Assembly (NCBI GenBank): GCA_025210265.1
Contig: JAOASD010000002.1
Location: 1-64,000, forward strand
Origin: Pelagimonas sp.
GTDB taxonomy: Bacteria; Pseudomonadota; Alphaproteobacteria; Rhodobacterales; Rhodobacteraceae
Length of the DNA: 64,000 nucleotides
Direction: 5' to 3'
The notes beneath the pieces are model-generated. The model worked only from the letters and a program-made list of their open reading frames with translations. It had not been told where the DNA came from and did not search any database. The translations under genes and the position numbers were made by a program. Shown here in pieces: positions 1 through 8,936 of this stretch (within the stretch, counting starts at the first letter, position 1; each line of letters opens with the position of its first letter).

Positions 1-1937
1 AAACTTACCCGCCGTCGTCGGAGCTTGTTTCGTCTGCGCATGTTGATGAGGCGCGTTATGATGAGATGTACGCGCGTTCTGTGAACGAGCCAGAGGCGTT
101 CTGGGCGGAGCAGGCGCAGCGTCTGGACTGGATCAAGACGCCGACGCAGATCAAGGATGTGAACTACACATTCGGTGAGGTGGACATCAAATGGTTTGCC
201 GATGGCACCCTAAACGTGGCCGCCAACTGCGTTGACCGCCATCTTGAGACCCGCGGCGATCAGACCGCCATTATTTTCGAACCCGACGACCCCAATGAGG
301 CCGCCCAGCACATCACCTACAAGGCGCTGCACAAAAGCGTCTGCAAGATGGCCAACGTGTTGGAAACCCTGGGTGTTCGCAAGGGCGACCGCGTCATCAT
401 CTATCTGCCGATGATCCCCGAAGCCGCCTATGCCATGCTGGCCTGCGCGCGCATCGGCGCGATCCATTCCATCGTTTTCGCGGGCTTCAGCCCCGACGCC
501 CTGGCCGCCCGTGTCAACGGGTCCGATGCCAAACTGATCATCACCGCAGACGAAGCCCCGCGCGGCGGCCGCAAGACCCCGCTGAAATCCAATGCGGATC
601 AGGCCCTGCTGCATTGCAAGGACGATGTGAAATGCCTGGTGGTCAAGCGCACCGGAGGCCAGACAACCTGGACCGATGGCCGCGACTTTGACTACAACGA
701 AATGGTTCTGGAGGCCGCCGATTTCAGCCAGCCCGCTGAGATGAGTGCCGAAGATCCCCTTTTCATCCTGTATACCTCGGGCTCAACCGGTCAGCCCAAG
801 GGGGTTGTACATTCAAGTGGTGGATATTTGCTTTACGCCGCTCTGACACAAGAAGTTGTGTTCGACTATCATGAGGGCGACATCTACTGGTGTACCGCTG
901 ACGTGGGTTGGGTCACGGGCCACAGCTATATCGTCTATGGTCCGCTGGCCAATGGCGCCACCACGCTGATGTTTGAAGGCGTGCCGACCTACCCCGATGC
1001 CAGCCGCTTCTGGCAGGTCTGCGAAAAGCACAAGGTCAACCAGTTCTACACCGCGCCGACCGCGATCCGCGCGCTGATGGGCCAGGGTAATGACTTTGTA
1101 ACCAAATGCGACCTATCCTCGCTGCGAATCCTGGGCACCGTGGGCGAACCGATCAACCCCGAGGCCTGGAACTGGTATAATGACGTGGTTGGCGGCGGCC
1201 GCTGCCCGATCGTTGACACCTGGTGGCAGACCGAAACCGGCGGCCATCTGCTGACCCCGCTGCCCGGCGCCCACGCGACCAAACCGGGCGCGGCGATGAA
1301 ACCGTTCTTTGGCGTGCAGCCGGTGGTTCTGGACCCGACTTCGGGCGAGGAAATCCACGAAAGCCCGACCGAAGGGGTGCTGTGCCTGAAGGACAGCTGG
1401 CCCGGTCAGATGCGCACGGTCTGGGGCGATCACGAACGCTTCCAGAAGACGTATTTTGCCGATTACAAAGGCTATTACTTCTCGGGCGATGGCTGCCGCC
1501 GCGCCGCGGACGGCGATTACTGGATCACCGGCCGCGTGGACGATGTGATCAACGTGTCGGGCCACCGCATGGGCACGGCCGAGGTCGAAAGCGCGCTGGT
1601 CGCCCATGAAAAAGTGGCCGAGGCCGCCGTGGTCGGCTATCCGCATGACATCAAGGGCCAGGGCATTTACTGCTATGTCACCCTGATGAATGGCGTCGAA
1701 CCCACGGACGAGCTGTACAAGGAACTGCGCACCTGGGTGCGGACCGAAATCGGCCCGATCGCCAGCCCGGACCTGATCCAATGGGCCCCCGGCCTGCCCA
1801 AAACCCGCTCCGGCAAAATCATGCGCCGCATCCTGCGCAAAATCGCAGAAAACGACTACGGATCCCTCGGCGACACATCAACACTCGCTGAACCCGCCGT
1901 CGTCGATGACCTCATCGAAAACAGAATGAACCGCTAA
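1..1937 (+). CDS. acs: Acetyl-CoA synthetase (5' end outside window)
   Basis: AMP-forming acetate-CoA ligase, which turns acetate, ATP and CoA into acetyl-CoA in the cytoplasm. The reading frame is already open at base 3 and encodes the usual Acs N-terminal stretch (TYPPSSELV...), so the gene begins upstream of the window and the ATG at 66 is internal. Visible family motifs are the ATP-binding [11 protein letters not shown] loop, a W-x-TETGG adenylation motif and, near the C-terminus, [10 protein letters not shown], whose lysine is the known acetylation-regulated residue of Acs. About 645 residues are present, close to full length. A strong terminator follows directly. Its neighbours give no clue to regulation. 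Confidence 0.97.
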   Translation, partial: TYPPSSELVSSAHVDEARYDEMYARSVNEPEAFWAEQAQRLDWIKTPTQIKDVNYTFGEVDIKWFADGTLNVAANCVDRHLETRGDQTAIIFEPDDPNEAAQHITYKALHKSVCKMANVLETLGVRKGDRVIIYLPMIPEAAYAMLACARIGAIHSIVFAGFSPDALAARVNGSDAKLIITADEAPRGGRKTPLKSNADQALLHCKDDVKCLVVKRTGGQTTWTDGRDFDYNEMVLEAADFSQPAEMSAEDPLFILYTSGSTGQPKGVVHSSGGYLLYAALTQEVVFDYHEGDIYWCTADVGWVTGHSYIVYGPLANGATTLMFEGVPTYPDASRFWQVCEKHKVNQFYTAPTAIRALMGQGNDFVTKCDLSSLRILGTVGEPINPEAWNWYNDVVGGGRCPIVDTWWQTETGGHLLTPLPGAHATKPGAAMKPFFGVQPVVLDPTSGEEIHESPTEGVLCLKDSWPGQMRTVWGDHERFQKTYFADYKGYYFSGDGCRRAADGDYWITGRVDDVINVSGHRMGTAEVESALVAHEKVAEAAVVGYPHDIKGQGIYCYVTLMNGVEPTDELYKELRTWVRTEIGPIASPDLIQWAPGLPKTRSGKIMRRILRKIAENDYGSLGDTSTLAEPAVVDDLIENRMNR

Positions 1938-1957
1938 AACAGCGTGGCACTCTCTTT

Positions 1958-1989
1958 GAAAACCGGCCTTTCGGGGCCGGTTTTTTTTG
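1958..1989 (+). terminator. Rho-independent terminator after acs
   Basis: An AAACCGGCC / GGCCGGTTT stem with a TTTCG loop runs into eight T residues 20 bases after the acs stop codon. This is a classical intrinsic terminator. The rest of the gap to 2263 (about 270 bases) shows no convincing gene; it presumably holds the promoter of the next gene, but no clear -35/-10 pair is visible. Confidence 0.93.
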
Positions 1990-2262
1990 TGGTCGTGATT
2001 CGTGAAACACTGCACGATTTCAGCCGTGCCGCTCACAAAACCATCGGGCAATTGCAGCCTCACGCCCCCAGAACAGTTAACGCTTTACCATGTGAGTTGT
2101 TGGGGCCGCTATGCGCGCCCTTCCCCGAATGGCTCTGTGCCCTGCCCCAGATGTTAACCAAGAAACAGGTAAATAGTCTTAATTCTATGGGCTTGCTGCG
2201 GGGGCGCTTACTTTGTGCTAACCTGTTTCACGGTGGGGGCGCTCTGGACGGAGCAGTGAAAC

Positions 2263-2760
2263 ATGCATTTCGCAGGCCCAACTTCATGGATTGCGCCGCT
2301 GGCCACGGGACACCCGCTTGGCCTGCCTGCGCTGTCAAAACAGCCCCAATCGCAGCAGAAAGTACAGCCGCCCAACGCCTCGCGCGGGATGGGCAGAATG
2401 ATGAGTGACGGCCAGCCGCCTCCGCAGCAGGGCAACCCGCGGCGTGAGCTGCCGGACCCAGCCACCCATGTGGCCCCGCCGACGATCATGCAGCTTAAGA
2501 TCAGTCAGATCCTGGACGATCAGGCGCTTAAGATCCGCGAAACCCCCGAAGAAGCCCAGCCAGAACAGGGGCGCAAGGACGGGGCGGATGACACCACGCC
2601 CCGCGCGACAACGCCAACCCAGGCCGAAGAGGCCGTGCGCGGCTATGAGGCGCTGGACGACATACGCCCGGATTCGTTCAGGCCCGACACGCGGGGCATC
2701 ACGACGACGGTGCAACAGGATGATCCGCCCCCCCGCGCCCTGCTGGAAGCAGCAGGCTGA
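2263..2760 (+). CDS. Hypothetical Pro/Gln-rich protein
   Basis: A 165-residue protein that I do not recognise. It is rich in Pro, Gln, Asp and Arg, has no signal peptide or membrane segment, and looks largely disordered apart from one probable helix (IMQLKISQILDDQALKIRE, residues about 80-98). The ATG at 2263 follows a plausible GGAG at the right distance. The in-frame ATGs at 2389, 2398 and 2401 (MSDGQPPP...) are credible alternative starts. An intrinsic terminator 12 bases after the stop supports a real single-gene unit. Opposite-strand frames overlap it but resemble nothing known. Confidence 0.6.
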   Translation: MHFAGPTSWIAPLATGHPLGLPALSKQPQSQQKVQPPNASRGMGRMMSDGQPPPQQGNPRRELPDPATHVAPPTIMQLKISQILDDQALKIRETPEEAQPEQGRKDGADDTTPRATTPTQAEEAVRGYEALDDIRPDSFRPDTRGITTTVQQDDPPPRALLEAAG

Positions 2761-2771
2761 TACGCCATTCT

Positions 2772-2802
2772 GCCGGGGAAGATGCATTTTTCCCCGGCTT
2801 TT
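2772..2802 (+). terminator. Rho-independent terminator
   Basis: A perfect 9-bp stem, GCCGGGGAA paired with TTCCCCGGC, with a nine-base loop and a TTTT run. It lies 12 bases after the hypothetical gene and insulates accB from it. Confidence 0.88.
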
Positions 2803-2931
2803 CCTGTGGCTTCCGACACGTGCCCTTCTTTTCAAGGCCTGGCCCTTGGCCTATATCACCCCTTGGCCTATAAGCGCCGAAACGTGGCCGTAACGTAATG
2901 CGGCCAGCCCAGGGGAAGTGGCGAGGATTGC

Positions 2932-3423
2932 ATGAGCAACAACCATGAAACGGATGTGGCCTTTATCAAGGCTCTGGCGGAACTGCTGCGCGAAAACGAT
3001 CTGACGGAATTGCAGGTCAAGCGCGAATATGGCGAGGATGACAGCCTGAATGTCCGCGTCAGCCGGGTTCAGCCCCAGGCGGCGCCGGTTCAGGTCGCTG
3101 TGCCTGCTGCCGCCCCTGTTGCTGCGCCCGTGGCCGCTGCACCCGCCGCTGCCCCTGCCGATGACATGCCCGAAGATCCCGCCGCCCATCCCGGCGCGGT
3201 GACGTCGCCCATGGTTGGAACCGTTTACATGCAGGCCGAGCCGGGTTCGCCCGCTTTTGTCAGCGTTGGTCAGACCGTCAGCGAAGGTGACACGCTGCTG
3301 ATCGTCGAGGCGATGAAGACCATGAACCACATCCCCGCCCCGCGCGCGGGCACCGTGAAACGTATCCTGGTCGAGGATGGCGCTCCGGTGGAATACGGCG
3401 CGCCGCTTGTGATCCTCGAATAA
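2932..3423 (+). CDS. accB: Acetyl-CoA carboxylase biotin carboxyl carrier protein
   Basis: The biotin carrier of acetyl-CoA carboxylase, the first committed step of fatty-acid synthesis. The 163 residues divide into a short N-terminal helical domain (1-45), an Ala/Pro/Val-rich flexible linker (about 47-80) and a C-terminal biotinyl domain. The biotinylated lysine is K129 in the canonical EAMKTMN motif. The length is typical. accC starts 12 bases downstream and aat follows, so the three are probably co-transcribed. In many relatives aroQ precedes accB; here it is absent and an unrelated hypothetical gene lies upstream. Confidence 0.97.
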   Translation: MSNNHETDVAFIKALAELLRENDLTELQVKREYGEDDSLNVRVSRVQPQAAPVQVAVPAAAPVAAPVAAAPAAAPADDMPEDPAAHPGAVTSPMVGTVYMQAEPGSPAFVSVGQTVSEGDTLLIVEAMKTMNHIPAPRAGTVKRILVEDGAPVEYGAPLVILE

Positions 3424-3435
3424 GGGGGCGCAGAG

Positions 3436-4788
3436 ATGTTCGACAAGATCCTGATTGCCAACCGGGGCGAAATCGCCCTGCGCGTGATCCGCGCCTGCCG
3501 CGAAATGGGCATTGCCAGCGTGGCGGTGCATTCCACGGCGGATGCCGATGCCATGCATGTGCGTATGGCCGATGAAACCATCTGTATCGGCCCGGCTCCG
3601 GGGACGGACAGCTACCTGTCGATCCCGGCAATCATTTCCGCCTGCGAAGTGACCGGGGCACAGGCAATCCATCCGGGCTATGGCTTTTTGTCCGAAAACG
3701 CGCGTTTTGTGCAGATCGTCGAAGATCACGGGCTGAAATTCATCGGCCCCAGCGCGGCGCATATCCGCATCATGGGCGACAAGATCACCGCAAAGGACAC
3801 GGCCAAGGAACTGGGCATTCCCGTTGTTCCCGGCAGTGATGGCGGCGTTGAAACGCTGGAAGATGCCAAGCGCATCGGCGCGGAATTCGGCTATCCCGTG
3901 ATCGTCAAGGCCACTGCCGGCGGCGGTGGGCGCGGCATGAAGGTCGCCAATTCCGATGCGGAGATGGAGATTGCCTTCCCCACCGCCCGTTCGGAGGCCA
4001 AGGCCGCCTTTGGCAATGACGAAGTCTATATCGAAAAATACCTGCAGAAACCGCGCCATATCGAGATCCAGGTCTTTGGCGATGGTCAGGGCAACGGGGT
4101 GCATTTGGGCGAACGCGACTGTTCGCTGCAGCGCCGCCACCAGAAGGTGTTTGAAGAGGCCCCCGGCCCCTCTATCACCCCCGAAGAGCGCGCGCGCATC
4201 GGCAAGATCTGTGCCGATGCTGTGGCTCAGATGGGCTATTCCGGCGCGGGCACAATCGAATTTCTGTATGAGGATGGCGAGTTCTATTTCATCGAAATGA
4301 ACACCCGTCTGCAGGTGGAACACCCCGTGACCGAGGCGATCTTTGGTCAGGATCTGGTGCGCGAACAGATCCGCGTCGCGTCGGGCCTGCCGCTGTCCTT
4401 TGCTCAGGACGATCTGGAGATCAATGGCCACGCGATCGAGGTCCGCATCAACGCCGAACGCCTGCCCAATTTTGCCCCCTGCCCCGGCCCGATTTCGCAT
4501 TACCATGCGCCGGGCGGTCTGGGGGTGCGTATGGACAGCGCGCTATATGACGGCTATCGCATCCCGCCCTATTACGACAGCCTGATCGCCAAGCTGATCG
4601 TGCATGGCCGCGACCGGCCCGAGGCGCTGGCCCGTCTGAACCGCGCCCTGGGCGAGCTGATCGTGGATGGCATCGACACCACCGTGCCGCTGTTCCATAA
4701 GCTCTTGCAGGAAAAGGACATCCATACCGGGGAATACAACATTCACTGGCTGGAAAAATGGCTGGATGCCGGTGGGCTGGACAGCTGA
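3436..4788 (+). CDS. accC: Acetyl-CoA carboxylase biotin carboxylase subunit
   Basis: Carboxylates the biotin on AccB using ATP and bicarbonate. The 450-residue length is standard. Visible features are the N-terminal [15 protein letters not shown] start, the ATP-grasp glycine-rich loop GGGGRGMKV (about residue 163), the [12 protein letters not shown] segment and the catalytic [16 protein letters not shown] stretch. It lies 12 bases after accB and 27 bases before aat on the same strand, which suggests one operon. The carboxyltransferase genes accA and accD are not in the window. Confidence 0.98.
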   Translation: MFDKILIANRGEIALRVIRACREMGIASVAVHSTADADAMHVRMADETICIGPAPGTDSYLSIPAIISACEVTGAQAIHPGYGFLSENARFVQIVEDHGLKFIGPSAAHIRIMGDKITAKDTAKELGIPVVPGSDGGVETLEDAKRIGAEFGYPVIVKATAGGGGRGMKVANSDAEMEIAFPTARSEAKAAFGNDEVYIEKYLQKPRHIEIQVFGDGQGNGVHLGERDCSLQRRHQKVFEEAPGPSITPEERARIGKICADAVAQMGYSGAGTIEFLYEDGEFYFIEMNTRLQVEHPVTEAIFGQDLVREQIRVASGLPLSFAQDDLEINGHAIEVRINAERLPNFAPCPGPISHYHAPGGLGVRMDSALYDGYRIPPYYDSLIAKLIVHGRDRPEALARLNRALGELIVDGIDTTVPLFHKLLQEKDIHTGEYNIHWLEKWLDAGGLDS

Positions 4789-4815
4789 TAGACCTTTGGC
4801 TCGGAGGGCTGTTTT

Positions 4816-5451
4816 GTGACGGTCACCTCCGAGCTTTTGCTGCACGCCTATGCGTCGGGCGTGTTTCCCATGTCGGAACATCGCGACGATCCCGAGATTT
4901 TCTGGGTCGATCCGCGCCGCCGTGGTGTACTGCCGCTGCAGGGGTTCCATGTCTCGCGCAGCCTGGCCAAACGGCTGCGGCGCGATGATTATCAGGTCAC
5001 GTTAAACCGCGATTTTGGCGGGGTTCTGGATGGCTGCGCTGATCGGGCCGAAACCTGGATCAATGGCGAAATCCGTGATCTCTACACCCAGCTTTACGCG
5101 CAGGGCCACGCCCATTCGCTTGAGGTCTGGATGGAGGATACTCTGGTCGGCGGCGTCTATGGTGTGACGCTGGGCAGGGCCTATTGCGGGGAATCGATGT
5201 TTTCTTACCGCACCGATGCGTCAAAAATCGCGCTGGCCTGGCTGGTGGATCTGCTCCGGCGCACCGGGTTTACCCTGTTTGACACGCAATTCATCACACC
5301 GCATCTGGCCAGCCTGGGCGGGCAGGAAATCCCTCGTGCGGCTTATCGTCAACAATTGGCAGAGGCTTTGGAACGCGACGCCGATATTCTCTCGGCCCCG
5401 CTGGCGCAAAGCGGCAGCGACGTGGTCAACGCCCTGCGTACGGTGGGTTGA
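4816..5451 (+). CDS. aat: Leucyl/phenylalanyl-tRNA--protein transferase
   Basis: Transfers Leu or Phe from aminoacyl-tRNA to N-terminal Arg/Lys of proteins, marking them for ClpAPS degradation (N-degron pathway). It has 211 residues with a GTG start. Family signatures include the ASGVFPMSEH entry, FWVDPRRRGVLPL, GGVYGVTLGRAYCGESMFS and DTQFITPHLASLGG. It follows accC by 27 bases, an arrangement common in related bacteria. Its last three codons and stop (ACG GTG GGT TGA, ending TVG) fall inside a palindromic repeat that starts at 5442, so the repeat shapes the C-terminus. Confidence 0.95.
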   Translation: MTVTSELLLHAYASGVFPMSEHRDDPEIFWVDPRRRGVLPLQGFHVSRSLAKRLRRDDYQVTLNRDFGGVLDGCADRAETWINGEIRDLYTQLYAQGHAHSLEVWMEDTLVGGVYGVTLGRAYCGESMFSYRTDASKIALAWLVDLLRRTGFTLFDTQFITPHLASLGGQEIPRAAYRQQLAEALERDADILSAPLAQSGSDVVNALRTVG

Positions 5452-5501
5452 AAACCCACCTTACCCATGACACGCGCCGTAGGGTGGGTTTTTAACCCAC
5501 C
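5442..5501. repeat. Paired GGTGGGTT palindromes between convergent genes
   Basis: Two 19-bp inverted repeats, GGTGGGTTGAAAACCCACC at 5442-5460 and GGTGGGTTTTTAACCCACC at 5483-5501, are separated by 22 bases. Single copies recur at 21960-21978 and 49529-49547, often with a flanking CCTAC or GTAGG. Here the first unit contains the aat stop and the second the stop of the converging glycosyltransferase gene. The hairpins probably also act as a bidirectional terminator. Confidence 0.9.
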
Positions 5502-6634
5502 GATCCTGCCAGAACGGCCTGTTCCGTGGCGGCCCAGGCGGTGGTGATCTCGGCATCTGAGGGTTGCGCCCAAACCGGCCCCGGCGCGATGAACCCCGCC
5601 GAAACCAGCGCCTGTTGCGCCGCTGCAAAATCCAGCAGGCCCATGGCGTGACGCCCGGTTTCCAGCCCATCGGGCTGCCAGCTGTCGGTGATTTCATTGA
5701 CCAAAAGCGGCGCGCGCCCGGTGAACCCTTCCACATGTTTCTGAATAAACCCGGTGGCGGCTGACAGTCGCCGCACCATGATCGCCAATTGCTGTTCCGG
5801 GCGCGCGACCATGGCGAAAAGGTGGATGGCCGATCCTTCAGAGGCGATCACCTGTCGCGCGGCCTTGTAGCGGGCGATCTGCGTGGGCAGGTCATGATCC
5901 TGAGGATGAAACACGGTGTAGCCCGCATCGCGCAGATAGCTGTCCAGCCGGTCTTCGCACAGCAATTTGCCCCGCCGCGCCCCAAGGCGAGACCGCGAGA
6001 TAAACAGTTTTTCCGGCCCGTCCGGGGCAATGTCGCGGGCGAAGCTGCGCTGGCAGAACCGTTGCATATGCGGCGTGCCCTCGGAAATCTGACCCAGACC
6101 AAAGCCCTGACCCGGCACGAATAATTTCTGTGGCCGCACAGGCATCCGGGCGATTTTCACGCGCCCCACACCGGCCATGTCCAGGAACAGGCGCTGATAG
6201 GGTTCCAGATCAAACCCCGCTTCGGGGCTTTTGGGGATGAACAGCACGCCGGCGATCTTTTCCGGCAAGGCGGGCAGCGCCCAAAGCCGCCCAGTGCTTT
6301 CCACCAGGAAATGGCCGAAATGACGCCACAACACGCCGCCCCACAGCCATGTACCCTCGAGCTCGCGGACATCGCCCTCGGGCCCCGCCGGGGGCTGCGT
6401 CAGCGGGCGGTTTTTTCGCCACAGCGCGCCCTGGGCGCAATAGCTGCCATTGGCGCGCAGGATCCCGGCCCGTTGCACAAAGCCGCGCTCATGCGGCGGC
6501 ACCACCACGGGATTGCGCAGCACCTCGACCCGATGTGACCAGCCGCCACCGGGGCGCGGGCGGTTGCGCTCGGCCTCGCGCGCCTTTGCCAGCGCGGTTT
6601 TCTGCTTGTCCTGTTCGGCGCGCCCCTGCGGCAT
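5492..6634 (-). CDS. Glycosyltransferase family 61 (DUF563) protein
   Basis: A putative glycosyltransferase of 380 residues. Family features are the HFGHFLVESTGRLW motif (about residues 110-125), the KLFISRSRLGARRG segment and ASEGSAIHLFAM near residue 280, which match the GT61/DUF563 pattern. There is no signal peptide or membrane segment. The start is placed at the ATG at 6634 because it has an AAAGGGG ribosome site and avoids overlapping the divergent RidA gene; a frame extends further to 6763. It sits between aat and NDUFA12, which are usually close together in relatives, so it may be a lineage insertion. The substrate cannot be inferred. Its C-terminal SVG and stop are encoded by the palindromic repeat. 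Confidence 0.8.
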   Translation of the reverse strand: MPQGRAEQDKQKTALAKAREAERNRPRPGGGWSHRVEVLRNPVVVPPHERGFVQRAGILRANGSYCAQGALWRKNRPLTQPPAGPEGDVRELEGTWLWGGVLWRHFGHFLVESTGRLWALPALPEKIAGVLFIPKSPEAGFDLEPYQRLFLDMAGVGRVKIARMPVRPQKLFVPGQGFGLGQISEGTPHMQRFCQRSFARDIAPDGPEKLFISRSRLGARRGKLLCEDRLDSYLRDAGYTVFHPQDHDLPTQIARYKAARQVIASEGSAIHLFAMVARPEQQLAIMVRRLSAATGFIQKHVEGFTGRAPLLVNEITDSWQPDGLETGRHAMGLLDFAAAQQALVSAGFIAPGPVWAQPSDAEITTAWAATEQAVLAGSVG

Positions 6635-6722
6635 TTGGCCAACCCCTTTCACATTCCTGTTTGAGCCTGCCGCAGGATTGAGGCAATGCTTTTGCGAAAA
6701 CTTGTCGAGGACTGGAAAAATC

Positions 6723-7091
6723 ATGATCAAGCGTATTTCTTCGGGTGGCGAATTCGAAGCCAAGATCGGCTATTGCCGCGCTGTCGTCGCCGGGGGCTTT
6801 GTCCATGTGGCGGGCACTGTGGGACAGGGTGACGACGTTGTCGCCCAATGCAAAAGCGCCTTTGAGGTGATCGAAAAGGCACTGGCCGAGGCGGGCGCAT
6901 CCCTGGCCGATGCGGTGCGCGTCAACTATTACCTGCCCGACGCGGCAGAATTTGAACCCTGCTGGCCGGTTCTGGCGGAAAAATTCGGCGCGAATCCCCC
7001 AGCGGCAACCATGGTGGAATGCAACCTGATCGACCCGAAATACCGCATCGAGATCGAGCTGACCGCGCTGGCCCCCAACAGCTGCTGCTAA
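6723..7091 (+). CDS. RidA/YjgF-family protein
   Basis: A 122-residue member of the Rid family, whose characterised members deaminate reactive enamine/imine intermediates from PLP enzymes. Visible are the G[10 protein letters not shown] strand, the central [14 protein letters not shown] segment and a C-terminal [15 protein letters not shown]. The RidA catalytic arginine would normally lie in an R-x-AVQV-type motif near residue 100; here the equivalent stretch is [11 protein letters not shown] with no arginine, so it is probably from another Rid subfamily and imine deaminase activity is uncertain. It is transcribed divergently from the GT61 gene. Confidence 0.85.
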   Translation: MIKRISSGGEFEAKIGYCRAVVAGGFVHVAGTVGQGDDVVAQCKSAFEVIEKALAEAGASLADAVRVNYYLPDAAEFEPCWPVLAEKFGANPPAATMVECNLIDPKYRIEIELTALAPNSCC

Positions 7092-7230
7092 GCGTCGGGC
7101 CTGCCGGGCGGGGCGTCTGATCGGCGCGCTGCGCGGTGTGGCGTCATGCAACATGTCGCGGGGCGCGGGGGCACTGGACCTTCGCCCCGTTCTTCTTTAT
7201 CACCAGACGCACTTGAGACAGGAGTCGTCC

Positions 7231-7614
7231 ATGGGCATTCTCAACACTCTGCTGCGCGCCGTGACCTGGTGGAACGGGCAGACCCTCAACACCCAGATCT
7301 ATACCTGGCGCAAAGGGCAGAAAGTGGGTGAGGATGAGCAGGGCAACATCTTTTACCAGACCGCTGACGGCAAACGCCGCTGGGTGATCTACAATGGCGA
7401 GGCCGAGGCCAGCCGGATCAGCCCCGACTGGCATGGCTGGCTGCATCACACTTTTGCAGAGCTGCCAACCGACCGCCCCCTGCCGCACAAAACCTGGGAA
7501 AAGCCGCATCAGGAAAACCTGACCGGCACCGCGCTGGCCTATGCGCCCGCAGGATCTCTGCGTCAGGCCAAGCCCGCAGACCGGTCTGATTACGAGGCAT
7601 GGAGCCCGGAATGA
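7231..7614 (+). CDS. NADH:ubiquinone oxidoreductase accessory subunit NDUFA12
   Basis: A 127-residue homologue of the mitochondrial complex I supernumerary subunit NDUFA12 (B17.2), which alphaproteobacteria share. Features are the N-terminal [17 protein letters not shown], the GNIFYQ-x(6)-RRWVIYNG core and the [12 protein letters not shown] segment with PPH-like [10 protein letters not shown]. It has a good ribosome site (ACAGGAG). Its stop overlaps the next start by four bases (ATGA), so it is translationally coupled to mlaD. The main nuo operon is not in the window. Confidence 0.93.
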   Translation: MGILNTLLRAVTWWNGQTLNTQIYTWRKGQKVGEDEQGNIFYQTADGKRRWVIYNGEAEASRISPDWHGWLHHTFAELPTDRPLPHKTWEKPHQENLTGTALAYAPAGSLRQAKPADRSDYEAWSPE

Positions 7615-8060
7615 GCCATTCCACCACCGAGGTGATCGTAGGCGGCGGCGTATTGGCCGCCGCTTTGGCATTTGGCCTGTATGCGGTGCAAAGCACCGGG
7701 TTTCAGCTGCAAAGCACGGGCTATGAGTTAAGCGCCTCTTTCCGCTCGCTAGAGGGCGTGAATGTGGGCACGGATGTGCGTCTGGCCGGGGTCAAGGTCG
7801 GCACTGTGACCGACATCACCCTGAACCCCGACACCTACCGCGCCGACACGGTCGTGCAGATCCGCGACGGCATCCTGATCCCCGATGACAGCGCCATCGT
7901 CGTCGCGTCCGAGGGGCTTTTGGGTGGCAATTTCGTGGAAATCAGCCCCGGCGGCTCGCCTTTCTATTACGAGGCAGGGGACGAGGTGCTGGACACGCAG
8001 GGCGCGGTCAGCCTGATTTCGCTGCTGTTGAAATTTGTCAGCGGCGGGGGCGAGGAATGA
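7611..8060 (+). CDS. mlaD: Outer-membrane lipid asymmetry protein MlaD (MCE domain)
   Basis: The periplasmic lipid-binding component of the Mla phospholipid transport system. The 149-residue protein has one N-terminal membrane anchor (residues about 8-26) followed by a single MCE domain ([24 protein letters not shown]... through [14 protein letters not shown]). ATGA overlaps at both ends couple it to NDUFA12 and to the DUF2155 gene. The permease and ATPase partners MlaE and MlaF are not nearby. Confidence 0.92.
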   Translation: MSHSTTEVIVGGGVLAAALAFGLYAVQSTGFQLQSTGYELSASFRSLEGVNVGTDVRLAGVKVGTVTDITLNPDTYRADTVVQIRDGILIPDDSAIVVASEGLLGGNFVEISPGGSPFYYEAGDEVLDTQGAVSLISLLLKFVSGGGEE

Positions 8061-8461
8061 CCCTGCGCCGCTTTGTCACCAGTCTGGCCGCTGTTCTGGC
8101 CTTTGCTGTTCCCCTAAGCGCACAAGAGGCGGTGAACCCCGGCAGCGGCGCGGTGCTGCGCGCGCTGGATAAGCTGAACGCCAAGACCTATGACTTTACC
8201 ATGCAGAATGGCGAGGCGGCGGCGCTGGGGCTGATCGAGATCCAGCTGCAGGAATGCCGCTATCCCAAGGGCAACCCGTCGGGCGATGCCTATGCGTTTA
8301 TGACCATCCGCGAGGCAGGGATTGCCCAGCCGGTCTATCGCGGTTGGATGGTGGCCAGTTCCCCGGCGCTGAACCCGCTGGATCACCCGCGTTACGACGT
8401 CTGGGTGCTGCGCTGCACGGTGCCGGGTCAGGACACAGACGCCCCGCAAGAGGGCAACTAG
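8057..8461 (+). CDS. DUF2155 domain secreted protein
   Basis: A 134-residue exported protein with a clear Sec signal peptide (cleavage near LSAQ-EA, residue 23). The mature part carries the DUF2155 pattern: AVLRALDKLNAKTYDFTMQNGE, an ECRYPKGNP stretch and a C-terminal HPRYDVWVLRC. Two conserved cysteines could pair. The function is unknown. It is linked by ATGA to mlaD, so a role in the cell envelope is a reasonable guess, but that is only inference from the operon. Confidence 0.85.
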   Translation: MTLRRFVTSLAAVLAFAVPLSAQEAVNPGSGAVLRALDKLNAKTYDFTMQNGEAAALGLIEIQLQECRYPKGNPSGDAYAFMTIREAGIAQPVYRGWMVASSPALNPLDHPRYDVWVLRCTVPGQDTDAPQEGN

Positions 8462-8500
8462 AGCGCAGTGAAAATACGCTGAAACACAGCTCAACGCCTA

Positions 8501-8764
8501 GGCTCAGGACCCATTAATTTACGGCGCTCAGCATGGAAAAATGCGCGGTATCAGTGGTTTGGGTTCCGCAGAAAAGGCTGGTTGCCTTTGCAAGGGATCC
8601 GCGCCGCTGCGGGTGTGCATTTCTCCATGCCCGTACGGGTTCGCCGGATTTTGCCCCAACCTGCGTTATATGCCCTTGAAATAGAAAACTATTCCTGCGG
8701 CCATATGCCTGGCCTGGAACAAAATCTGGCGAACTGAGCGTTGTAAATTAATGGGTGCTGAGCC
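8501..8764. mobile_element. MITE-like element with 32-bp terminal inverted repeats
   Basis: The left end (8501-8532, beginning GGCTCAGGACCCATTAATTT) and right end (8733-8764) are inverted repeats matching at 28 of 32 positions. The element is 264 bp and flanked by TA on both sides (8499-8500 and 8765-8766), consistent with a 2-bp target duplication. The longest internal frame (about 48 codons from the ATG near 8533) resembles no transposase. It looks like a non-autonomous element moved in trans; the TA duplication fits IS630/Tc1-mariner or some IS5-group enzymes, but the family is unproven. The rest of the gap 8462-8936 shows only the soxF terminator. Confidence 0.8.
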
Positions 8765-8886
8765 TAGGACCAGGGTCCGTTGAAACTGAAAGTTTCAGGC
8801 AGAGTTGGGTGAGACAGTTTTTTGCATTTCTGCAGTAAGCCCCTGATATGACAGGGCTGGGGCTTTCCCTGCTTTAGGCCCAGATA

Positions 8887-8912
8887 GAAAAGGGCGCCGA
8901 ATTGGGCGCCCT
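8887..8912 (-). terminator. Rho-independent terminator after soxF
   Basis: Read on the minus strand, an AGGGCGCCC / GGGCGCCCT-type stem with a five-base AATTC loop is followed by TTTTC. It lies 25 bases after the soxF stop codon and marks the end of the sox transcription unit. Confidence 0.88.
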
Positions 8913-8936
8913 TCCCTTTTGGTCAAGACCCGGACA

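Noticed and set aside
2851-4506. A 551-codon open frame on the minus strand
   Set aside because: It mirrors accB and accC; the composition is that of a reverse-frame shadow.
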